A stretch of DNA of 64,000 nucleotides from Steroidobacter agaridevorans. Lineage in GTDB: Bacteria > Pseudomonadota > Gammaproteobacteria > Steroidobacterales > Steroidobacteraceae. The stretch spans positions 1,107,691 to 1,171,690 of the forward strand of contig NZ_BLJO01000001.1 in NCBI RefSeq assembly GCF_009932555.1. Reading direction: 5' to 3'. The notes beneath the pieces were generated by a model, which was not told the DNA's origin, searched no databases, and saw only the letters and a program-made list of their open reading frames with translations. Made by a program: the position numbers and the translations under genes. Shown here piece by piece: positions 57,601-62,198 of the stretch (position 1 is the stretch's first letter; each line of letters opens with the position of its first letter).

Positions 57601-58390
57601 GATCGGCGGAGCTCAGGCCCATCTCCATCAACGGGCGGGCGGTATCGAGGCCCTGCTCGTCGCCGATGACCCGCGCGACTTCGGCTCGCACGAAGCGCTC
57701 GACTTCTTTCTGGTCAAACGCAAAGGCTGCATCCGTCTGATCTGTTGACAGTCGAGCCTGCCGACCGTGGATGTCGTAGGACACCAGCACGCCGTTATGC
57801 TCATTGGCTGCATCTTCGGGCCGGTAGTTCGCGATCGATCCGACGACCGTCGCACCATGCGAGCAATGCAAGGCCAGCACCGGATCCTGCTGATTATCTC
57901 GCCGATGGATGTACTCATCGAACGAGACCCCGTGGGCCGCGTCAAACCGCTTGCACAATGTGACGCCGACCACGCGGTCGACGCGGTCGATCGAGCTGCA
58001 TCGCTGGAGCATGAACTCGAGCAGCTGATCGCCCAGGCTCAGGTTCTGGACCGCAGGATCGACATTGAGTGCCAGTAACTGGACGACCGATCCCGACGCA
58101 TCGTGCAGTTCATGCACGTCCACGGCGCTCCGGCTCGACAAGGCGGCGACGTCTTTGATGCGCTGGCTGTAAACGACGCCGAGAACCTGACCGGATTTCT
58201 CCAGTACGAACTGGCCCTCGGGATAGCGCTGCAAGCGCGCTCGAAGCTGCTGCTCAGAGGTGCGTGTGTGCTGCCAGCACAACTCTTCGAGTTGAATCAG
58301 GCGGGGCAGATCGCTCTCGGCGGCAGGCCGAACGATATAGCCACGCTCGCTCAACTCCGCAGCCGCGGCGACGACGTGCAAGTCATCCAT
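45647..58390 (-). CDS. PKS-2: trans-AT polyketide synthase, GNAT-ACP / KS-KR-ACP / KS-DH-KR-MT-ACP / KS-DH
   Basis: About 4247 aa from the ATG at 58390. Residues: GNAT 13-213; ACP S261; KS1 316-743 (C482, H617, H659); KR 918-1343 (S1236, Y1249); ACP S1402; KS2 1479-1910 (C1654 in DTMCSSS, H1789, H1826); DH 2095-2368 (H2126 in HxxxGxxxxP, D2294); KR 2374-2828 (Y2736, Cys2740 for Asn); C-methyltransferase 2863-3188 (EIGAGTGG); ACP S3280; KS3 3372-3793 (C3528 in DTACSAS, H3663, H3703); DH 3960-4228 (H3991 in a shortened, Gly-less motif; D4150). Predicted product after three modules is an acetyl-primed chain with a hydroxyl, then an alpha-methyl enoyl unit, then an unfinished unit. It ends without KR, ACP or a clear docking tail. 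A TTG two codons upstream was rejected. The gene starts 22 bp after START-2. Confidence 0.95.
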   Translation of the reverse strand: MDDLHVVAAAAELSERGYIVRPAAESDLPRLIQLEELCWQHTRTSEQQLRARLQRYPEGQFVLEKSGQVLGVVYSQRIKDVAALSSRSAVDVHELHDASGSVVQLLALNVDPAVQNLSLGDQLLEFMLQRCSSIDRVDRVVGVTLCKRFDAAHGVSFDEYIHRRDNQQDPVLALHCSHGATVVGSIANYRPEDAANEHNGVLVSYDIHGRQARLSTDQTDAAFAFDQKEVERFVRAEVARVIGDEQGLDTARPLMEMGLSSADLLQLQLQMERRFGRTLRPGFFFEHNCVDKVVAYFSKGPATAPEKQASRPALKSSKDIAIVGMSCRLPGGVETPDDFWEVLAAAECVIGSYPKTRGNWPSATEYPGIDQGGYLSDGDAFDASFFRVSPAEAQITDPQQRILLELAWSCLEDAAVLPAHLRGTRTGVFVGASNCDYSRLIQTAGVETEAHHATGSSLAIIANRLSYFFDLSGPSMLIDTACSSSLVALHTAVQSLHAGECESALVGGVNFICHPDLSVAYHKAGMLARDGRCKVFDARANGYVRAEGGVMLLLKPLSEAIRAQDNIHAVIRGSAVNHGGLSGGLTVPDPKKQRELLIAAWNSAGISPRELSYIEAHGTGTSLGDPIEVQGIQTAYSSLAGISTDKTCAVGSLKSNLGHLESAAGIAGVLKVVLSMKYRQLPGQPTFDKLNPKITLDDSPFYVAERRQGWPSNQHRLAGVSSFGSGGANAHCVVQEYVAETQDIARAADDDHLFVISATDETRLRACARKIVDWLDTNELGERFGDAIYTWQAGRTAMKRRLAIKVGDAAELRAKLQQWLSESSCPADAWLDEVNSRDPGASRLWQEEEGLQLVARALAERNLGQLGAFWTSGADVDWQKLYSAEPRRVSVPTYSFARESHWIDLPEIETNEHAVASGRLLVAPVWEAASLHDDARGAGFSEHRILLCELPEIDAEKIRTLTQSNHCLHLRCHSESLENRYVDHALACFEEVKRILTEKPRGRVLLQVVVPQQQGALLAGLSGLLSTATRENPNLIGQMILTEAGINYDALAAQLRREKDSSSATLIRYSQGQRHILRWQEVGPTDPSLLAFKHDGVYLITGGLGGLGRVFAKEILRHAPQARVVLTGRSALTEKRRRPLDELARLAAESGGRAPEYRQLDLTDLTHTRSVIEAVANEHRRIDGIIHCAGMISDSFILKKTAEEFKRVLEPKVVGTSNLDATSKDLQLDFLVLFSSFSSAVGNVGQADYAAANGFMDQFAAYRNRLVDAGQRHGHTLSIHWPLWQEGGMAMDAESAETLRQAMGMEPMQTATGVRAFHDSLLSRKARTMVLEGDVEKLKQTLARANKIQPASTPITTSVAPSSNLLREATLKKIKQLFAEVLKLPAAKVDTDEPFSSYGIDSILINQMNRKLAEVFGDISKTLFFEYKTLAELTAHLVQTHEAGCVAWTGSTAVGTVTPSRRSATVKQQLPPTSTCRREPIAIIGISGIYPQAPTLEEFWKNLESGRNCVSEIPPERWSLDGFYVPDVEQAIAQGKSYSKWGGFIEQFAQFEPLFFNISPREALNMDPQERLFLQEAWRAMENAGYTRNDLKHRFQRKVGVFAGITKTGFELYATPAASIDDGFFPRTSFSSVANRVSYFLDITGPSLPIDTMCSSSLTAIHEACEHINRGDCELAFAGGVNLYLHPATYTWLSSQQMLSRDGLCRSFGAGGNGYVPGEGVGVVMLKSLSSALRDNDNIHGIILATHVNHGGRANGYTVPSPRAQAELVSRTIEKAGIKADDVSYIEAHGTGTELGDPIEISGLQQTFAGTTRPCSIGSAKSNIGHLESAAGIAGLTKVLLQMKHQSIAPSLHAAQLNPNIDFDKSAFRVNRSLSPWQVRGEDGRAAPRIAGISSFGAGGSNAHIIVQEFQAPATSSNTHEPHAVLLSAGTSEQLRQRARDLLAFVQAERGAFDLRSVAYTLQVGREAMEARLGMLVSSVDQLVDKLQAFLAGEQDIEDVYQGQAKSNKETLRLFGGDEDFQATLDRWLARRKFSKLLELWSKGLDVEWDKLYESDRPRRIALPTYPFNKERYWIDAVEGVRAWDAPSASSVAAAVHPLLHANTSNLDRQSYTSTFTGEEFFLRDHQVRGNKVLPAVAYLEMARAAVELASPKQAPGRILELQHTAWLQPIAVSSSKEVTIALSLNESDPTGIDFEVQSADAEAIHCQGQARWVDGQAVPGIDIQRLKAEMSLGPLDVEALYARFTQSGISYGPAHRAITGIHLGEGQLLAQLTLPGVVASTSQSYVLHPSLMDSALQGCLALIGESEGGPLLPFELDTLRVVAPCTAEMFAWVRRSDPLKFDVDLCDRFGNVCVQMSGFASRALDSGSTADKGQLYSLAPIWSRLRTQQAGESLYSPESILLLGEQEAPLAWLQKSYPQAEFVQLSANASIETIQALLEPHATERLVWVAPDVLGADGEDDIVAGQEQGVLTVFRIAKALVNLNRAERSLHWTLITRHTQNVRKNDRVSPTHGALSGLVGSLAKEYPEWNLQLLDVDDLQSLGAEQCLTLPANKQGDCLAHRQGEWFVEGLARVDALPESPAAYRQGGVYVVIGGAGGIGEVWSRFMVEHYQAELVWIGRRPLDTAIEDKLQSLAQLGPAPRYFSADATRLDSLQATFDRIREIYPRIHGVVHSAIVLQDQSLSRMDEATFRSSLAAKVDVSVNMDAVFGGLDLDFMLFFSSLISFTKAPGQSNYAAGCTFKDSFAHSLARRRSYPIKIMNWGFWGNVGIVAAEFYNRRMQQMGFGSIEAPEAMDALKTLVSAGVNQLALVKAIDVRAVEGISRPEVISYASTHVTDVLPSLREQISAGEPPAALKESVLAQDVMDLAERILAANLESFQNEQMPDPLLGRWLDASVEYLRCRGRTSLANIDELWSSWAANEAAWQENPNTRPHLALLKACLQALPEILSGTRKAADVMFPESSLRLVSGVYAGNAVSDYYNTVLAQTLCACIRQRRQADPSSKIRILEIGAGTGGTTKAVLPLLRELDGGIEEYCYTDLSKAFLIHAEEHYRPGFPALRTALFDASKPISSQAVTANHYDFVIATNVLHATADIRETMRNAKGLLKKHGIILLNEMSEWSLFNHLTFGLLDGWWLYEDVALRISGSPALAPETWGTVLEEEGFGSVAFPAGQARAFGQQIIVASSDGQVRQRVAEQPRVNTEATSERMALAKHATPATRSDGTAVEKLGTPATASAAAGRSLRDKAVAYLQGVVAKALRMEPSKLEPGRPLAEYGLDSIVVVGVTSQLRRAFTGVTSTLFFELRSIDCFADFILENKKEELIALVGGDEAATPEAKVSVETRNASRLSRRVRPQASTVATPKPAATATVFDVAIIGVAGRYPQSANLGEFWNNLANGRNCVTEVPKDRWDWQEFFDAERGKAGKIYTKWGGFLDRIDGFDPLFFKIAPKEAKAMDPQERLFLESCYHAIEDAGYTPASLGDIDKVGVFVGVMNSRYTPQPLHYSIANRVSFVMNFQGPSLAVDTACSASLTAIHLALESIYSGSSECAIAGGVNLIIDPVHYLELSALTMLSAGQQCKSFGNEADGFVDAEGVGAIVLKPLSKAERDGDHIYGVIKGSALNAGGKTNGYTVPNPQAQSAVISKALRRANIAASDISYVEAHGTGTALGDPIEIAGLTRAFEQSTRDKQFCAIGSLKSNIGHCESAAGIAGLTKVLLQLEHKQLVPSLHADVPNPEIEFDRTPFRVQLALEEWQRPRREVDGVSKEIARTAGVSSFGAGGANAHIIVQEHEYATAVSPATEAVIVPLSARTTDQLRGKACDLLDLLRSPSRSIDLLATAYTLQVGREPMEERVAFVVASIDELATRLASFVAGDTGDGTHRGRFKRTQGRAPTGVDEAVAARDLPRLAHLWTQGADIEWIKLYGDAKPRRISLPLYPFAKDRYWRERTEAPTKPAVETKLHPLLHRNVSDVRHLGYSATFRGSEDFLTDHPVAPPPAVYLEMARAAIQIATASPSTTGLELFNVVWADAAAVLANQPINVALFARDDEQLDYEIYSQQEEGDTVHLQGQSVLSAEAAPTPLDLAHLQARMLKGKRSSSSFYSSLAETGIHYGPAYQAVTEISLGDRELLAEISVPKPTAELVLHPVVMDGALQAAFDLIPGEQRPSQPLALESLRILGACGERMFAWVRYSQGEYAEPMNIQLDIDLCDPQGNVSAQMRGVTYEPARDVSGNTRSIDSADVEGTWT
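45659..45665 (-). promoter_or_regulatory. Ribosome site deciding the hydroxylase start
   Basis: GGAAGGG inside the end of PKS-2 with an 8-nt spacer to the ATG at 45650. That ATG overlaps the PKS-2 TGA (ATGA). The ATG at 45656 would leave only 2 nt. Confidence 0.7.
45701..48277 (-). other. PKS-2 C-terminal KS-DH (incomplete module)
   Basis: KS3 has DTACSAS instead of DTACSSS around Cys3528; the catalytic Cys and both His remain. The DH motif reads DHPVAPPPAVYLE, four residues shorter than its relatives and lacking the Gly. Asp4150 is present, so activity is uncertain. No docking tail is recognised. Confidence 0.7.
48422..53956 (-). other. PKS-2 module: KS-DH-KR-MT-ACP
   Basis: KS2 has DTMCSSS, which in this cluster also appears in the KS domains following the KR-ACP units at the starts of PKS-4 and PKS-5. 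The DH has both motifs. The KR carries the NYAAGC variant. The MT has EIGAGTGG. ACP Ser is 3280. Predicted product is an alpha-methyl enoyl thioester. Confidence 0.85.
54062..57445 (-). other. PKS-2 module: KS-KR-ACP
   Basis: KS1 closely resembles KS1 of PKS-3 (both accept the GNAT starter). The structural KR half precedes the catalytic half, which has GGLGGLG, Ser1236, Tyr1249 and Asn1253. ACP is YGIDSILI with Ser1402. Predicted product is a beta-hydroxybutyryl-type thioester. Confidence 0.85.
57497..58354 (-). other. PKS-2 GNAT-ACP loading module
   Basis: GNAT with Trp39, Thr144, His175 and Arg190, matching the PKS-3 copy position for position. The ACP reads MGLSSADLL (Ser261). The domain starts almost at the N-terminus, without the approximately 110-residue extension found in PKS-3. 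The complete residue set suggests an active malonyl-decarboxylating starter domain. Confidence 0.8.
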
Positions 58391-58399
58391 GGTCAACGG

Positions 58400-58405
58400 T
58401 TCCCT
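58400..58405 (-). promoter_or_regulatory. Ribosome site deciding the PKS-2 start
   Basis: AGGGAA with a 9-nt spacer to the ATG at 58390. The upstream TTG at 58396 would leave only 3 nt. Confidence 0.5.
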
Positions 58406-58412
58406 GGAAAGC

Positions 58413-59090
58413 TCACGGCGTCTGAGAGGAGCTGAGCAACACCGGCTTGCCGTTCTTGTAGCGATCCGTTTTCATCACCTCACGCATCGCCTTTATCTGG
58501 CTGCCGATCACCTCGGGCATCGCGAGGTTGGCCAGCACATACGGCAGTCCAAGATCCATCTCCGACACGGACTCCACGTCCACGCCGCCGGTCACCGGCG
58601 TCAGCGTCCAGTTGTTGCTCAGGTGAACGACGCGACGGATATCGCCGGCGCGAGGAATCCTGTTCGGAGCCGCATAGATATTGATGTGGTACTGCTTGGT
58701 TTTCGGGTCTTCGTAGCACTGGTTCAGCAGCACCACTTCGACCTGGCCGAAAGGCTTCGGCAACGTGAGCTTGTAGGTGTCATAGGCGTAGAACAGCGAC
58801 GGCGTCGCGACTTCCTCGATGCGCTTGATGTCCGAGGCGCCGAAGTCCTTGCCGGTGTCGAGATCGGTCAGCATGAACAGCACTTCGGGCAGCTCCGAGT
58901 CGAAGCGCACATTGACCTTGTATTTCATCAGGCGGTAGCCGGGCGACTTCAACGCCGAGATCTTGATGCCGTCCTGATCGCTGACCAGTTTCCATTCGTT
59001 GGAGCCGGAGTTGGTCCACGCGATGTGAGCGCCGAACAGCGCGACCAGCAGGACGCCCAACGAGAGGCAGACGCGTTTGAGCAGTTTCAT
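58413..59090 (-). CDS. START-2: membrane-anchored START-like lipid-binding protein
   Basis: 225 aa. A basic N-terminus and hydrophobic residues 6-24 predict a single inner-membrane anchor with a periplasmic domain. The domain starts with SGSNEW at 28-33, then DGIKISALKSPGYRLMKYK, a PKPFGQVEVVLL strand, and NNWTLTPVTGG before a final helix region, as in START/SRPBCC folds. The length is close to anchor plus one START domain of about 200 residues. It begins 12 bp after START-1 with an AAGGA ribosome site and ends 22 bp before PKS-2, so it is co-transcribed with them. Sequence similarity to START-1 and START-3 is evident throughout, not only at the anchor. Likely role is binding a hydrophobic ligand at the periplasmic face. 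The ligand is unknown. Confidence 0.8.
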   Translation of the reverse strand: MKLLKRVCLSLGVLLVALFGAHIAWTNSGSNEWKLVSDQDGIKISALKSPGYRLMKYKVNVRFDSELPEVLFMLTDLDTGKDFGASDIKRIEEVATPSLFYAYDTYKLTLPKPFGQVEVVLLNQCYEDPKTKQYHINIYAAPNRIPRAGDIRRVVHLSNNWTLTPVTGGVDVESVSEMDLGLPYVLANLAMPEVIGSQIKAMREVMKTDRYKNGKPVLLSSSQTP

Positions 59091-59102
59091 CGGGCAGCTT
59101 CC

Positions 59103-59849
59103 TTAAAGTGACTCTTGCAGACTGGAGGTCAGCGCCTGCGGCGGGCTGCCCGGCTCTTCGACGGAGATGAGCCGCGCCTTCTGATACTTCTCCGTCAGCA
59201 CCAGCTTCTTGTGATAGCTCAAGTCATTGAACAGGTACTCCGGCATGGACAGATTGGCGAGCGGATAAAACAAGCCCATGTCCACGTCCAGCGTGATCTC
59301 CCAATCGATCAAACCATTCGCCAGCGGCGTGAGACGAAAGATGTTGTTCAGATGGGTCACGCGCGAAGTGTTCGGGCTCGGCGGCGTGCGGCCAGGCGCG
59401 GCCTGTACGTTGATCTCGACCTTCTTGGTCGCCGGGTCCTGCGCATAGTTGAGCATTACGACCATTTCCTTGGTGCGAAACGGCGGCGGCATGGGATGCT
59501 TCGCCGAATAGCAGGCCATGAACAGCTTCGGCGTCTCGATGCGCTCGACGACGGTGAAATCCTTGCCGCCGAAGTCATCGGAAGTGGATTCATCCCCGCG
59601 CAACAGGAACACGGCGCTGGTGAGACTGGTCGCCACCTGCATGTCGGCCTTGATCTTCAGCAGCGTGGAGCCCGGCGTTTTCAAGGTGTACACCTTCACG
59701 CCGCCTTCGTCCTTCTTGAGCTCCCACTCATTCGATCCCGAGTACTTCCAGGCGAAATGAGCGATCGTCAATGCGACGGTCAGCGTCACGACGGTGGGCA
59801 GGAAGGCTTTGCGTATCCCCCGACCGATCTTGGCAAATAGAGCTTTCAT
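59103..59849 (-). CDS. START-1: membrane-anchored START-like lipid-binding protein
   Basis: 248 aa. An Arg/Lys-rich N-terminus and hydrophobic residues 17-33 form the anchor, followed by SGSNEW at 37-42. START hallmarks follow: GGVKVYTLKTPGSTLLKIKA, a PMPPPFRTKEMVVM strand matching the P-x-P...R element of START domains, and a late NNIFRLTPL segment with acidic residues after it. A GGAAGGG ribosome site directly precedes the ATG. It lies 48 bp after the GMC oxidoreductase, with a hairpin over that gene's stop. The C-terminus is extended by a Pro/Gln/Ser-rich tail of about 20 residues. It could equally be called an SRPBCC-superfamily protein. Transfer of a lipid or polyketide between membrane and exporter is inferred from the neighbours. 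Confidence 0.8.
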   Translation of the reverse strand: MKALFAKIGRGIRKAFLPTVVTLTVALTIAHFAWKYSGSNEWELKKDEGGVKVYTLKTPGSTLLKIKADMQVATSLTSAVFLLRGDESTSDDFGGKDFTVVERIETPKLFMACYSAKHPMPPPFRTKEMVVMLNYAQDPATKKVEINVQAAPGRTPPSPNTSRVTHLNNIFRLTPLANGLIDWEITLDVDMGLFYPLANLSMPEYLFNDLSYHKKLVLTEKYQKARLISVEEPGSPPQALTSSLQESL

Positions 59850-59889
59850 GGTTCCCTTCCGAATGGAACAGTGCGAATGATCAATGGCT

Positions 59890-59906
59890 AGCCGCTGTCA
59901 GCGGCT
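59890..59906 (-). repeat. Hairpin over the GMC oxidoreductase stop codon
   Basis: AGCCGCT (59890-59896) and AGCGGCT (59900-59906) form a perfect 7-bp stem with a 3-nt loop. The TGA stop (59898-59900) lies in the loop and arm. No T-run follows. It may slow ribosomes or protect the mRNA end rather than terminate. Confidence 0.4.
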
Positions 59907-61223
59907 GCGCATGCGAGCCACGACTTCGAGTCGTCGCGGGGCCCGGGCTGGCGGGACCTGGAGCGAGGCCGTGAGGTGCTTGGCGAGCCGCTTGGCCAGG
60001 CAGATGAGCGTAAACGTCGGCGTGATCATCACGTCCGACATCAGCGAATGATCGCAGACATACAGATTGCCGATATCGGTCTGCATGTTCTCATCGACAT
60101 GCTCTTTGATCCGGATCGTGCCGCCGGGAATGCCCGCCATCAGTTTGGTGCGGAAAATGTTCTTCGCGCCGGCATTCTCCAAGATCTTTACGGCGATCTG
60201 CTCCGCTTCCTGCAGCTTCTGCAGTTCCGCGGGGGGCAATTGCTTGCGGTAGCTGCCATCCTTGCCGACCACGCCGCCCATCGAGTCGTAGATCAGGATT
60301 CCCATCGACAGAATGTTCGAGAAGGAGAAGAGATAGCGCCACCTTAGATTGGCGAGCATCACGAGCTTGAACAACAGCGAGCTCATGGCGCCGTCGCCCA
60401 GCGAGAAGCCCTTGCCGAGCTCGATGTCCTGATTGCCGACGAACGTATCGGTCGCGCCCAGGCCGGGAACGGTGCCGCAGACCATGTACGCCGGTTTACA
60501 GAAGAAGCCGCGATCGCCGATGTTTTTGATTCCGCAGTCGATCAGCAGCTTCGGTGTAACCAGCGCACCGGCGCTCAATACGATTCGCTTGCCCCGCGCC
60601 GTGCAGAGCTTGCTGCGCATGAAGCCTTGCTTATGCTTGTACTCCACGCCAATGGCTCGGCCGCCTTCGACCAGCACTCTGGTGACGGTCGCCTGCGTGA
60701 TCAGAGTGGCGCCAAAGTCGATGGCCTCCTCGACATACGTCTTGGCTTTCCAACGAGCGTCGTACGAGTAGCCGCCCGATGCGCATTTCGATTGATCGAC
60801 CAGCATCAGGTTCTTCTTGAACTTGTAGCCCAGCTCCGCTGCGCTCTTGCGCAAGACGAGGGATTGCGGCGACAGGAACTGATCGGGTAGCTCGGCGATC
60901 GGCAGTTCCCTCTTCGCCTCCGCCACCTCAGCCGAAAGATCGATACCGAGGCTCGCGTAGGTTTCTGCGGTCGGCAGCTTGCAGACGCCGAAGTACAGGC
61001 TGGTCGAGCCACCGACCGTGGCCGCCGTCGCCGCTTTCAAATCGTCGCCGACCGAGTATTCCTTCGTGATCGCAGCCATCGATCCGAACGACTCGCGCAG
61101 CACACTGTCTTGACCCTGCTCGAGGATCAGCACTTTCTTGTTCCGTCGCGTGAGCTCGCGCGCAAGAGTCGCGCCGCAGGTTCCCGACCCCACGACAATG
61201 ACGTCATATTCCCGATCGGACAT
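59898..61223 (-). CDS. GMC-type FAD-dependent oxidoreductase
   Basis: 441 aa from the ATG at 61223. The N-terminus has the dinucleotide-binding motif VVGSGTCGATLA and an acidic ILEQGQ end to the second strand, as in the glucose-methanol-choline oxidoreductase family. A second family feature is the C-terminal NLYVCDHSLM...TPTFTLICLAKRLA block, the equivalent of the usual conserved Asp-x-Ser and Asn-Pro-Thr segment that holds FAD. It is shorter than many GMC enzymes (500-600 aa). Enzymes of this family oxidise alcohols or related groups. Its position between an SDR and lipid-binding proteins suggests it oxidises a hydroxyl of the released product (inference). It follows the SDR by 21 bp. A TTG start at 61235 was rejected because it overlaps the ribosome site. 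Confidence 0.85.
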   Translation of the reverse strand: MSDREYDVIVVGSGTCGATLARELTRRNKKVLILEQGQDSVLRESFGSMAAITKEYSVGDDLKAATAATVGGSTSLYFGVCKLPTAETYASLGIDLSAEVAEAKRELPIAELPDQFLSPQSLVLRKSAAELGYKFKKNLMLVDQSKCASGGYSYDARWKAKTYVEEAIDFGATLITQATVTRVLVEGGRAIGVEYKHKQGFMRSKLCTARGKRIVLSAGALVTPKLLIDCGIKNIGDRGFFCKPAYMVCGTVPGLGATDTFVGNQDIELGKGFSLGDGAMSSLLFKLVMLANLRWRYLFSFSNILSMGILIYDSMGGVVGKDGSYRKQLPPAELQKLQEAEQIAVKILENAGAKNIFRTKLMAGIPGGTIRIKEHVDENMQTDIGNLYVCDHSLMSDVMITPTFTLICLAKRLAKHLTASLQVPPARAPRRLEVVARMRSR

Positions 61224-61229
61224 GTTCGT

Positions 61230-61233
61230 CTCC
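61230..61233 (-). promoter_or_regulatory. Ribosome site deciding the GMC oxidoreductase start
   Basis: GGAG with a 6-nt spacer to the ATG at 61223. The alternative TTG start would have to translate through this site. Confidence 0.75.
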
Positions 61234-61244
61234 AAAGGCAGGGG

Positions 61245-62198
61245 TTACAGGTCTCGGGCCTTGATCCATGCGACGGTGTCGCGCAAGGTTTCGGTCAGCG
61301 GCCGCGGCTGCCAGCCCAGCTCGGCGCGAATCTTCTCGTCGCAGTACATGTACGGCTGGCCGACGAGCTCGACGGGCATGCCCGCTTTCTCGGCCAGTTG
61401 CTTCGCTTCATCGACGGTCAACGTGCGCTCAGGCAGAACCATCTCCGGTTCGATCTCCTTCAGCGCGGTCATCAGGTCGCGAACGTTCGTTCCTGTGACT
61501 AGATAGCGTCCCGAGGCGCGCTTGCTCTCGAACGCACGAATGTGGGCGTCCGCGACGTCACGCACGTCCACGACCGAGAACTGCATCGGCAAGCGGAATG
61601 GGACTTGGTTGTTGATGCATGCGCCGACGTTGATCGTGCTCGGCGTATGTTTGTAGAAGTTCGGACCGAGCACCACGCTGGGACAGAGCGCGACCAGATC
61701 CAGGCCCTGCTCCTGAGCGTAGTCCCACGCGGCCTGCTCGCTTTCGAGCTTGGAACGACAGTACGGATCTGCCGGATCGCTCCAGCTCTGCTCGGTGAGC
61801 GGTTGTTCCTGCGTTCCGCCAAATCCGACGGCAGCGATACTGCTGGTGAAGACGACCCGCTCGACGCCGCAAGCACTGGCAGCCCGCAGTACTGCCTGGC
61901 TACCGGCCGTGTTGTTTGCAACGATGCCCTCGCCGAGGCTCTGCTCATCGTAGTTGTAGAGCGCGGCCACTTGGAAAACGCCGCTGACGCCTTGCATGGC
62001 CTTGGCAATGGCCGCCTCGTTCCTGATGTCGGCCTGGTACAGCTCGATCGGGTAGCCCGCGAATATTTCGGCCGACCTCACCTCATCGGGATTGCGCACG
62101 GTCACGCGAACTTCATAGCCGCGCTCGCTGAGCGCCTTGGCCAAGGTGTTGCCGACATGGCCGTTGCCGCCGGTGACCAGAACTTTTTTAGGCTTCAT
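61245..62198 (-). CDS. Extended SDR, NAD(P)-dependent epimerase/dihydroflavonol-reductase-like
   Basis: 317 aa. N-terminal VLVTGGNGHVGN is the NAD(P)-binding loop of extended short-chain dehydrogenases. The catalytic pair is in DPYCRSKLESE (YxxxK). TSSIAAVGF supplies the Ser. Length and the NPDEVRS segment after strand 2 fit the dihydroflavonol-4-reductase/3-beta-HSD-like group that reduces carbonyls or oxidises alcohols. The ATG lies inside the end of PKS-1 with an 11-bp overlap, so the two are probably made together. A natural substrate would be the aldehyde released by the PKS-1 reductase domain, or a keto group of the chain (inference). The cofactor preference is not clear from sequence. 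Confidence 0.85.
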   Translation of the reverse strand: MKPKKVLVTGGNGHVGNTLAKALSERGYEVRVTVRNPDEVRSAEIFAGYPIELYQADIRNEAAIAKAMQGVSGVFQVAALYNYDEQSLGEGIVANNTAGSQAVLRAASACGVERVVFTSSIAAVGFGGTQEQPLTEQSWSDPADPYCRSKLESEQAAWDYAQEQGLDLVALCPSVVLGPNFYKHTPSTINVGACINNQVPFRLPMQFSVVDVRDVADAHIRAFESKRASGRYLVTGTNVRDLMTALKEIEPEMVLPERTLTVDEAKQLAEKAGMPVELVGQPYMYCDEKIRAELGWQPRPLTETLRDTVAWIKARDL

